Shown piece after piece: positions 55,501 to 64,000 of a DNA stretch of 64,000 bases. Origin of the DNA: Zingiber officinale (Eukaryota > Streptophyta > Magnoliopsida > Zingiberales > Zingiberaceae); contig NC_055988.1 of NCBI RefSeq assembly GCF_018446385.1, forward strand, positions 166,244,837 to 166,308,836, read 5' to 3'. The notes beneath the pieces were generated by a model, which had not been told where the DNA came from, ran no database searches, and saw only the letters and a program-made list of their open reading frames with translations. Position numbers and translations under genes: made by a program. Within the stretch, counting starts at the first letter, position 1. Every line of letters starts with the position of its first letter.

Positions 55501-58500
55501 CACCACTAGGGCTTTCCTTCCCCGCTTCACTCACCGTGACTTTCACCGCCTAACATCCAGGACTTCCTAGTCGGTGTCAGGTCCTCTTGACCTACTGACT
55601 CTCCTTCAATCACACCGATCAATCCCCGATCGAATCTCCCCATGAACAACTGCATTGTCCATGTGTCTACATGTATTGTCAAACATCGAAACTATGACCA
55701 AGACCCAAGCTTGGTCAACTCAGTCACCCTTGACCTAAAGGATATTGCATCAACAATCTCCCCCTTTTTGATGTTTGACAATACCTTTAAGTTAGGACCA
55801 TTCTGAGTTAAGCTAGTCCCATAGCCTTAACTCCAAGCTAGTCCCATAGCCTTAACTCCATTCATGCCAAAAGTATGAATGTTGGTTCCCTTCATTCTCC
55901 CCCTATGAGATCCCCCATAGGTAATGAAAGCCTAGCTTAAACCACACATTCTCCCCCTATTGGCACACATCAACCCATCTTTGGGCACACATCAACCCAT
56001 GCCCCAATTTTGGGTACACATCAACAAATGCCCCAATGTTGAAAACTCTCCCCCTGAAGAATTGCTCATCGTTGTTCACAACTTCACTCGTTGTGGTCAA
56101 CACGATAATGAAGGTCCCATACCCTTCATTAACCTTAACCCTACATTCTCCCCCAATGTAGGCAAATGCCCATCCTTGAGCATTATCCACTTGAAGCCAC
56201 TTGAACAATGAGGATATCCACTCCCCATTAAAGTTCAAACGCTCAACCTTGAGCATGTTCTTAACGGAAGGTTGACCACCTTCCAAGGTTCATGAAAAAT
56301 AATTTTCATGTCTTTAAAGAGTCCCTCCCCCTAAAGACATGGTGGTAACTTCTGTCATTGCACCAACAATGACTTGGAATCCCTAAACCTTTAGAAAACC
56401 CAAATTTAGAAGTTTTGAGGTTCAAATACTCAAAATTTGAAACAAACCTCAACCTAAACTTCAATGAAGCCTTCCTTAACCAATCCATCCTTGTTTTCAC
56501 ATGAAAACACCCTTTGTATGTATACAAATGTATTTTAGGGGTTTGGAATGGTTACCTAGACTCAAAGAGGTTCAAAGATGCAAATCAAGCCTTCCCACCA
56601 AAATCAGCAACTTGGATCGATTGGAGTTGGGTTCAATCGATTGAACCTTTCCGAATCGATCCACCGATCGATTCAGACTACCGATCGATCGGTCGATCGA
56701 TCCATGAACTTTCTGGATCCTCGAATCGATCCACGGATCGATTCGGCACTCAATCGATCCATGGATCGATCGGAGCTCGATAGTTGCTGAAATTCCATTT
56801 CGATCAACTTCGAAACCCTAGAAAATTCTACAAAATCCAAAATCATGAAATTTCGTGTAGACATTATTTAGGCATACTTAATCATGGAAAATAGCTTTCT
56901 TGAAAATACATCATATTTTCAAAGATCGACACAAACTTGAAAACTTACAAAACTTTAGTGTTTTTCTTCAAGTGTCTAACTATTCAATGGTGATTACTAT
57001 CAAAAGATAGCCTTCACCAAGGTTTTCCAAAACATTTTAAAAACATTTTCAAAACCAATATCCCATCATGTTCCTTGGGCATAATGCACATGACTTGTAC
57101 ATTCCCAATGATGGGAAAACACATAACTATGTGTTTTGATGAACCTAAAACTCAAAAGAATGCACTAAATCAACATCTTGAGTTTTGTTCATCTTCCTAA
57201 CATCTCACTTGTATCTAATGTACACTAAAACACGGACAAGTCACCTTATAGTCCTTGTGAGATGTGGGATTTTGATATTTCCCTAATCTAGGGATCATGC
57301 ATATCTATCTAGGCATTCTAGAGATATTAGACATCCACCTAGGATGTCACTTGTCAATAATTGTTGTTAAATGTCATTCGTCCTTAATTACAAGGAATTA
57401 AACTTAATGCATGATTATGTTATGGCATACATCAAAAGAAAATAATTTTCAAAAGAAAATATCCTATTACTACATGATGTATGAATGTCATGACATGGTA
57501 TTTTTGGAGTTTTCATAATAAAACAATGAATTCAAAAATAGACATGATGTCATGGCATATGATGGGCAAACAATCATGGCAATGTTTAGCATAAATAAAT
57601 ATACCTAGATTACCTATCTAAATATCCTTAATCACTTAGCTAAACTCAAAATATACCACTTGTTTTTAACTTAAAATGATACCACTTGTTTTAATTTAAA
57701 ACATTAAACCTAGATTGCCCTAACTGCTTCAAAGAAATGCCAAAACCTAAATTGACATTTCTTATTTCTCTTGATTTGTTTATGCCACTTAATAATTAAA
57801 CATATCCTCAAATGTTGACATATTCCATTTTTCCTCAAGAGTGATTACATAAATCAAGGCCCGGATTGCCTTAAATTTCCAAGAGAATACCAAAATCCCA
57901 ACTTGGTATTTCTCAAGGTTTTCCCAATTTGTGCCATTTTAAGATAAAATCAATTTTTCACCATTAGACACATTTTACTCTTTCAAGGAGTAATCAATAG
58001 GTCCATTTCATTTTCAAAGGTTAACTAAAACCTTGAAAATGCTCCTTGAGTGTCAATTTCCTCAAAGTTGGGTTAACTACCCTTCTAATCGGAGTTGACA
58101 CTCTCTAACCCATTTATGGGGTAGAGAAAATGCTCCTAGGAACCCAACACCTATTGGTGCTCCTTGGATGCTCTAGGTACTCACTAGGGATAACTTCCCT
58201 AGATACCTTCCTAGTGACCTTGTTGGGCTTCTTAGAAGCCTTGGTCACATTTTCTAGGTCAACTCTAGGGATAGCCTCCCTTGTGACTTTGTTAGTGACT
58301 TTCTTAGACTTCTTAGAAGTCTTAGTCACTTTGGTTGCAAAGATACTTCTAGGGATATCTTCCCTTGTATCTTTGACTTGACCTCTAGACTTAGGGTTTG
58401 TTCCATAGCTATATGGAACCCTATGATAACTAAGCACATCCTTTTTAGCTTTGGGTTTGTATCCCAAACCTCTATAGCCATTGGATGACCTTTGTGCTCC

Positions 58501-61500
58501 TAGCCCTAGGTATTGCTCATTTGCCCTTTAAGGATATTCTCCATCCTTTTTAGGGTCTTTTCTAGTTTGTCAAGTCTTGACCTCAAGACTTGATTTTCTA
58601 TCATTAAATCCTTAGGTTTTGGTCCATGAGCATTTTTGATCTTGGGCATGTGTCTATTTTCCTTAGTGTTCCCGCCCAAGTGTCTATCTACCTTCCTAAC
58701 CTTAGGTTGGGTAGTTTTGGCATGTAGGGCCACATGCTTTTCCTTAAAGCCCTCATGCTTTCTATTCTTATGGTAAATTGCATTAAAATGATAAAAGTTA
58801 GAACTATCATGCTTTTCACCATAATGTAAGGGGTAGGCTCAATAAAGATACCTTCTTCTTTACCTTGGATCCGGCGGTCAAAATCCTTGAGCCCCATGAT
58901 CTTCCCTGAGGGGAGGTCAAATGGCCTATTGGTTTGCCAGAAAAGGGCAAGCCGCCCTTTCTCTGTGTTTGGGATGATCTCCTGGGCACCCTTTTTGTGC
59001 CAGGCTTCCTTCGCGCCAATTTAGGGCACTTGCTCTTATAGTGCCCATGTTCCCTACACTCAAAGCATATAATATGATTTTATTTTTAATTGAAATATTT
59101 ATACCTTTGCTTGTAGGGGTGGCATCTTTCCTTTGGATCCGGAGATAGAAGCTTCCTCTTGATCCGATCTTGATTCTCCTCCATTTGATTTTTCTTGACT
59201 CGTGGAGGTGAAGCTTCTTCAATCTCTTCATCTCTTGACCCGGATGTAGAAGCTTCTCCTTCTTCTTGATCCGGCGTCACCAAGGACTCCCCTCGATCCT
59301 AGAGGTGGAGGCTTCATCGTCTTGAATATGAAACAAGGAGTATGCTCCTCCTTGTTCCCTCGCATTCCCTTGAGGATGAAGCTTCTTGGATTTCCTCTTC
59401 TTGAGGTTGAGCATCTCTCGACCTCGGAGTCCTCCTCTTGGTCTTGCTCCAAAAGTCACCCTCTGGATTCTTCAGCGATCTTGTCAGATGGAGGATTTCT
59501 TTGAAGCTTAGCGATTTGCTCCAAAGTTCCTTTCGTCTTGAATTCTCGATTTTAGAAGAATGGTGCTTGGCGATAAATTGACCAAAAGCTTGGTCACTTT
59601 GTCATTGCCTCGCACCTTTGGACTTGCTCAGGCTCCATTTGCTTTTCTTTAGAACTTTGCCTTTCAATTTCTTGGAGCCTTGAAGCCTTCCATTAGAGCA
59701 AACCATTGCTCTATCTCCATCATAAGAAAATTTTCGATTCTTGATTTCCAAGAATCGAAACTCGTAGAAGTGTATGGTGGAGCCACCCTTGTGTCAAATC
59801 CAAGCCCATCTTGGAATTGCATTCTACAAGTTGAGCTTTTGAATTTCTTTGAACTTGAGAAATTTGCTTCGACTTCTTTACCCTCTAGCTTTTCTTGTTA
59901 TGCTTGACCCTTCCGGCGATGATTCCGGTGAAGAGCGGCCTCGCTCTGATACCACTTGTTAGGACCAAAAGTAGCTAGAGGGGGGTGAATAGCTCGTCGC
60001 GTTCGCTCGGTGCTTGGCGTTGCTTGTTTCTTCAAGAATATGCAGCGGAAATACAAAGAAACAATCACACAACGCTAACACGGTTGGTTTACTTGGTATC
60101 CACCTCACAAGAGGTGACTAATCCAAGGATCCACACCAACACACACACCCTCCACTAAATAAAACTCTCCTTTATGGTAACTACCAAGGGCGGAGAAGCC
60201 CTACAAGACTCAATACAAGAAGAGAGGGAAAGGATACAAGAAATACAAGCTTACAAGCTTACAATGAGTATAAACCCTAACCCTAGCTTCTCTTCTTGGC
60301 TTTGATCCGCCTCTTGACTTGGAAAACTTCCAAGATCCTTCAAGAACTGGCGATCTGAGCTTTGTGAGTGCTGTGGAGGAGCTGGCGAGAAATCTGGAGT
60401 GAATCGGAGAAGAGATTGCTGCAGCCAACGCACGCCTGCAGCTCCAACGGTCGGATCCCGATCGATTCGAATATTCCCAATCGATCGGAGGCTTTGGATC
60501 GATCCACGGATCGATCCAGCGCCTATCGCACCGCTGGATCGATCCACGGATCGATCCAGCGCTAATCGGCCGCGTCCCAATCGATCCACCGATCGATTTG
60601 GACATCTGGATCGATCCACGAATCGATCCAGAGGCTCTCTGTTCGAGCAATCGATCGATCGATCGATTCGAATCGGATCGATCCATCGATCGATCCAAGA
60701 CTGGTTTTGCCCAAACCAAGTCCCAAGCCTCTCAAACCAACATCCGGTCAACTCGACCTGTTGATACATCACGCCTAGCATCTGGTCACTCCTTCGACTG
60801 CTAGGACTTCCCACCAAGTGTCCGGTCAATCCTTGACCCACTTGGACTTTACTCGTCGTGCAAGTATCCGGTCACTCTCTTGTCTCTTGGACTTCCACCG
60901 ACGTCGATCATCTCGATCCATCGGATTTTCCTGCCGGCTTCACTCACGGGACTTTCACCCGCTTCATCCCCAGGATTTCCTTCCGCCTAGCTTCACCACT
61001 AGGACTTTCACCCGGCTTCACTCACCAGATTTCCAACCGCCTAGCTTCACCACTAGGACTTTCACGCTCATCACCGGGACTTTCACCGCCTAGCTTCACT
61101 CACTGGGCTTTTCCACTGCCAGCTTCACTCACTAGGACTTTCACCGGCTTCACTCACGGGACTTTCACCGCCTAGCTTCACTCACTAGGCTTTCCTTGGC
61201 TTCACTCACCGGACTTTCACCTGGCTTAACATACCGTTAGGACTCAAGTATCCGGCCAATCTTGACCTACTGACTCTCCTTCACACTCAATCCCCAGAAT
61301 CTCCCCACATGAACAACTGCACCTGCATTGTCCATGTGTCTACATGTATTGTCAAACATCGAAACTATGACCAAGACCCAAGCTTGGTCAACTCAGTCAC
61401 CCTTGACCTAAAGGATATTGCACCAACAGAAAATGCAGGTACATAGGTCATAGGCGCATGGTGGGATAAATCTCAGATCGTCAGTTCCTGAGAATCGACC

Positions 61501-64000
61501 CCTGGCCATTGCGCCAGAGATGGCATGCGCCCACCGTCTGCGCTACGTCCTGGGGGCAAAATGACCTAAGCTTATACATATCAGGGGCATAAGTTAACCA
61601 ATTAACAAGCTTCAACATTAATAATCTGCAAACATGCACCTATGCATATACCCTAATTAATGATCTAGAATTTAATTGGCTTTAATTATTTTGAATTGAT
61701 TTTTTCATTTACGTGGTGGTTGAATTGAATCAGAATAGCATCACAGACTTAGCACCAGATGGAAGGAGGTCATTGACTGACAGAAAGTTCAACGTTTTTG
61801 TTCACGGCCTTAGTAAAAGAGTTCAAAAGAATTTTTTTCCTTCCAATTTTTAACATCTACAATCTCTTTTATTTTATGAATTGCACAACTATGTTTTTCT
61901 TTTTTGAAAAAAAAAAACAAGCTATTACACAGAATCTCACCATTGTTGTCTTTCATGTATTATCATTGTTAAAAAACAATCTTTCCAATAAGAATTAAAT
62001 CATGAATATCAGAACAGCATGACAGAAGATGAGCCATAAATAACCTTATTGGAGCTGCAACAGAGTGATATGAGCTTCTCGTATGATGCAATGGAGGCTG
62101 CAATTCCAAGTTTCTGGTGTGTGTTAATGAACTTCGATATAACATCTTCCACCTTCAATGTTGACATCTTATCATAAGGTCAAATTACAGACTAAGAAAG
62201 GATGATAAGTGTAGTCTAAACTTAACCAGTAACAGACATAATGTTGCAGGAACCAACTTCAAAGCTAAAAAATTGAATAAGAACATTCACATAATGTGCA
62301 TTACATTTAGTTATGTAGATTACACTCAAACTAAACAAAATACATTATGTATTTTACTCAGTAAAAACTTCAATTGAATTCTATAAAATGATAAATAATT
62401 CATACAGAAATGTTTATGTACCAGCACAGTGAAAACTAGCATAGAAGTTATTTACTAGTTAAAACTAGCACAGTGAAGATGAGAATACTAAGATGAATAT
62501 GAGAAGTTATTAGAAAGAATAAAATCCAAAATACTAATATTCAAGAGCATCAATAAATAAAATGAAACAAAATAGGCTGAGATGGTATGGGCATAAATTC
62601 AAAGACAACCAAAAGGATTTTATAGTTAAAAGAGTTGAATCTAATAGAATGAAAGTTGTAAGGAGTAGAGAGATCAAAGAGAACATTACGCATAGTAACA
62701 AAATATACTTTCAATAATTTAAATATTAATAATGCTATGATTTTGCATAGAGCTCAATGGAAGATAAAATTCATGTATTCATGTAGACAGTTAATCTTAA
62801 GTAGTTGGGACAACCACGGCGACGACGGCGATGGTGATGATGATGTTGCGGGCAACATATTGAGTCCCATCACCAATCCCTGACATCTATGGTTCTCCGC
62901 TGTCATTTGGACTCCTAAGTTTCTTCTAAGGAGTGCAAGGAACAATGATCTACAGAAAAGAGCTTATTTTTAGAAAAAAACCAATAGAACCTCTGCTGAT
63001 TATATAAATTATTTTTCAATCAATTGCACCAGCAGAAAGCATGGAGAAGTGATTGTAAAGAGATGGGAAGGCAGGCATGAAGGGAAGAGGAAGCAGTCGA
63101 AATCGGTTCAACATTTAGGTTTGTACTGGTTGATATGGTATAGATCTCTAATCAAGTAGACTTATTTGATAAAATTTATTTATAGCCCAATTTCTAATCA
63201 CTGACTATGTACTAGAAAGATAAATTTCAGGGAGTAATATCTGTCTAAGGTTAAGTAACTTTCAAAATTTCATGTCTTTTATATTAAGCATTGAATAAGC
63301 ACAATTTCTAATCACTGACTATGTACTATAAACATAAATTACAGGAAGTATATTTGTAACTTTTAAATGATTCATGTCTTTTATATTGAGCATTGATTCA
63401 ACACAATTACTTTGTAAACTATGCTTAGCAATAAGGTTGTAAACAATGTTTAGCTACTCTTCATTTTCTCAACTCAGGAATTTATTGTTCAATAACTTGA
63501 GACTAACTTTGATCAGTAGACTTGATCTTTAATGTATCAATTTTGAGATCTTAGCTAGAAAAAGCAGCAAGCACAATTCTTGGATGGCAATAACGTGGGA
63601 CATAGTGAAATTTTCAATTGTCGTCCCCACTCCCATATAAGAAGCAGATTGGATTAGGATAGGGCAGGGTGGAGGAAGAAAAATACTCAGGGCAAGTTCA
63701 ATCGGGCTTAGAGTAGGTTTGTTCAGGGCAAATTCGGTGTGAATTTTAGGACAAGGGGTGGAGTAAAAAACAAATCCCATACATGCTCTGCCCCACATAC
63801 CAAACACAATCAGGTCAAGGCAGGGAAGTTTTGATGGGCACTAAACAAATTATCATCCCTACTTCAGACAAGGACATGCAACATGATCTCTAGAAACATT
63901 AAAATTATTATTGTTCATCATGAAAAGATTCTCACCACTAAGTTCGGTAAAGAAGTTACATATTTACAAATGAAGGATGAAATGTCCTCCTTCCATAGTC
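43534..64000 (-). CDS. Pentatricopeptide repeat protein, 5' end beyond the window
   Basis: The exons run 62,152-62,045, 52,778-52,665, 51,253-51,158, 50,671-50,573, 49,653-49,534, 49,415-49,311, 48,902-48,738, 48,622-48,495, 48,416-48,347, 44,837-44,626 and 43,666-43,534. A possible further exon, 64,000-63,936, is open at the window edge. All borders are GT-AG and the phases join, giving about 449 residues plus the partial exon. PPR units are plain, for example NVMPTTAMYNAIMAGYF, PDSETYSYLIANC and KYIYMSLVNAYAKFGNFEMA. The C-terminus (RTCLDFLLSTCVKAENSQMA, MYQALLASKEFAAAKELL) resembles Arabidopsis At4g21880/At4g04790, as I recall them. PPR proteins bind organellar RNA; the targeting peptide is out of view. 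The introns are unusually large (up to 9.3 kb) because of transposons. No damage is seen. Confidence 0.88.
46560..47085 (+). repeat. GTGAGTGAAGCC/GAAAGTCC minisatellite
   Basis: About fifteen to twenty imperfect units alternate GTGAGTGAAGCCAGGCAG with GTGAAAGTCCTA. The same minisatellite, on the other strand, is in both LTRs of the complete family C element (55,255-55,560 and 60,930-61,240). Confidence 0.8.
47090..47420 (+). repeat. Repeated GGTCAAGGTTGACC dyads (W-box-like)
   Basis: About eight units of 35-45 bases are centred on GGTCAA and TTGACC with the phrase GGACACTTGG. TTGACC contains the W-box core TTGAC, known as the WRKY factor site. Related motifs stand in the LTRs of the complete element near 55,080-55,200 and 60,740-60,880. 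Confidence 0.6.
47500..47905 (+). repeat. ATCGAT palindrome array in C' LTR
   Basis: About six dyads and three single sites are present. The dyad at 47,603-47,628 has 11-base arms (CCCAATCGATC and GATCGATTGGG) around AACC. A perfect 24-base palindrome centred on TTGATCAA lies at 47,744-47,767. Single CAATCGATTGG sites follow towards the TATA box. Confidence 0.85.
51615..51665 (+). repeat. SINE-like 3' tail fragment
   Basis: CCCCACCTAGCGGGATAAGG, followed by CTTGGTTGTTG and a T-rich run, resembles the 3' tail of a widespread plant SINE, as I recall it. The promoter part is not recognisable here. Confidence 0.3.
51746..52170. mobile_element. Candidate MITE with GATTTAAAATC ends
   Basis: The left end CATGATTTAAAATCTCG and the right end (CGTGATTTAAAATCTTG on the other strand) are inverted repeats over about 16 of 20 bases. 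The 425-base insert has a GC-rich left half and an AT-rich right half. No clear target duplication was found, so the superfamily is open. Confidence 0.45.
53100..53290 (-). mobile_element. LINE fragment (RTE-like 3' end)
   Basis: On the minus strand, scraps such as IQEYLGVIPLDIK followed by REN and a WSC/HVHRQE region recall the end of plant RTE-type reverse transcriptases (VGVAPIEDKMRENRLRWFGH as remembered). It is heavily decayed and has no clear ends. Confidence 0.4.
54319..55755 (-). repeat. 3' LTR of the family C element
   Basis: It holds the GAAAGTCC/GTGAGTGAAGC minisatellite (55,255-55,560), W-box-like motifs (55,080-55,200), an ATCGAT palindrome array (54,795-55,035) and a TATATAG box (about 54,788). 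Confidence 0.88.
54795..55035 (-). repeat. GGATCGATCC palindrome array in C 3' LTR
   Basis: The dyad at 54,890-54,915 has 11-base arms (CCGGATCGATC and GATCGATCCGG) around CACG. Several similar dyads follow. The corresponding array in the 5' LTR is at 60,465-60,710. Confidence 0.85.
55756..58100 (-). other. Non-coding interior of family C
   Basis: It has no gene. Next to the LTR lies the polypurine tract (about 55,756-55,770). Several TTCTCCCCCTATTGG/ATGTGTGCC phrases repeat at 55,890-56,060. A second ATCGAT array is at 56,605-56,775. The remainder is AT-rich. Confidence 0.6.
56605..56775 (-). repeat. ATCGAT palindrome array outside the LTR
   Basis: The dyads have arms CGAATCGATC and GATCGATTCG around CACG or CACC, together with ACCGATCGATCGGT-type palindromes. 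The geometry is that of the LTR arrays, but this one lies in the interior, 850 bases from the LTR. Confidence 0.8.
58100..59930 (-). pseudogene. Gag-type remnant of family C
   Basis: Minus-strand pieces show a zinc-knuckle region (near 59,000-59,070), basic segments, and a repeat of the type KVTREAIPR seen about three times (58,150-58,400). This is gag-like, but the family cannot be fixed. It is broken, with at least four breaks. Confidence 0.5.
59957..61428 (-). repeat. 5' LTR of the family C element
   Basis: This 1472-base LTR is the partner of the one at 54,319. It has the same order of minisatellite (60,930-61,240), W-box-like motifs and palindrome array (60,465-60,710). The primer site adjoins it at its left edge. 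Confidence 0.88.
62153..63935 (-). other. PPR intron, AT-rich, with LINE scrap
   Basis: No exon with good borders was found between 62,153 and 63,935. A plus-strand LINE scrap lies at 62,557-62,700. The remainder is plain AT-rich sequence. A further short exon cannot be excluded. Confidence 0.45.
62557..62700 (+). mobile_element. LINE fragment (RTE-like 3' end), plus strand
   Basis: The frame reads MKQNRLRWYGHKFKDNQKDF and continues VKRVESNRMKVVRSRE, close to the conserved end of plant RTE-like reverse transcriptases (NRLRWYGH). It is short and decayed, with no ends visible. Confidence 0.5.

Larger units (their letters stand above)
54319..61428 (-). mobile_element. Complete LTR element, family C, gag-only
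   Basis: On the minus strand the order is 5' LTR (61,428-59,957, 1472 bases), primer site (59,954-59,943, TGGTATCAGAGC), gag-type sequence (about 59,930-58,100), a non-coding interior, polypurine tract and 3' LTR (55,755-54,319, 1437 bases). The ends are TGTTGG and CTAACA in element sense. GAAAA flanks it on both sides (54,314-54,318 and 61,429-61,433). The LTRs are very alike by eye, so the insertion is young. I find no reverse transcriptase or integrase. The gag carries several breaks. It lies in the sense orientation of the PPR gene. Confidence 0.88.
54250..61562 (-). mobile_element. SINE (type 2) split by an LTR element
   Basis: The SINE occupies 54,250-54,318 and, after the inserted element and its 5-base duplication, 61,434-61,562. 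Read on the minus strand it matches the SINE at 39,007 from its start (GTAGCGCAGACGGTGGGC) to its tail (ACTAGGGGGGTCGC). GACCTAA flanks it at 54,243-54,249 and 61,563-61,569, which is the SINE's own target duplication. Confidence 0.82.
52779..62044 (-). other. 9.3-kb PPR intron
   Basis: Donor and acceptor read on the minus strand are at 62,044 and 52,779. It contains a LINE scrap (53,100-53,290), a SINE split into two parts, and the complete family C element (54,319-61,428). Bases 53,291-54,249 and 61,563-62,044 are plain AT-rich intron. Confidence 0.75.

Noticed and set aside
63529-63807. 92-codon minus-strand frame near the window end
   Set aside because: It has no recognisable motif, no splice borders in phase with the PPR exons, and repeat-like wording.

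Overview
The window is nuclear DNA of a flowering plant. It holds intron-rich genes with GT-AG splice sites, long AT-rich spacers, nested LTR retrotransposons, hAT and PIF/Harbinger-type MITEs, tRNA-derived SINEs and LINE scraps. The host proteins (NUP50, a GDSL lipase, a small LysM protein, monodehydroascorbate reductase, a PPR protein) occur in all land plants, so the species cannot be read from them. The repeat style would fit a monocot such as a Zingiberales species, but that is a weak guess.

Layout. Bases 1-23,750 are a nest of retroelements. A gag-only Ty1/copia element (827-4126) abuts the antisense 5' part of a second copia family (4127-7010). A decayed Ty3/gypsy Tat/Retand-type element (7011 to about 23,750) then runs to the edge of the nest. 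The gypsy element carries an antisense extra ORF, and it was invaded by an hAT MITE (11,306-11,908) and by two complete gag-only copia elements (12,252-16,373 and 19,567-23,700), each with a perfect target duplication.

Bases 25,358-43,533 are gene-rich. NUP50 (-) has a 2.8-kb leader intron. It is followed by a five-exon GDSL lipase (+), a one-exon LysM protein (+) and the ten-exon monodehydroascorbate reductase (-), whose protein ends in the peroxisomal signal SKI. The reductase introns hold a Harbinger-like MITE with a SINE nested in it, and a second SINE.

Bases 43,534-64,000 are one PPR gene (-), open at the window edge. Its introns are swollen by two copies of a third LTR family in opposite orientations. 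One of these copies is complete and landed inside a SINE.

The most unusual signal lies in the LTRs. Four LTR families carry, just upstream of their TATA boxes, arrays of short palindromes centred on CG (GGCGCC or ATCGAT cores). In the third family these form hairpin-like dyads with arms of about 9-11 bases and a 4-base gap. The outer arm bases differ between copies but stay matched across the dyad, which suggests that the symmetry itself is maintained. All gene models come from reading splice sites and frames by eye; no database search was run.
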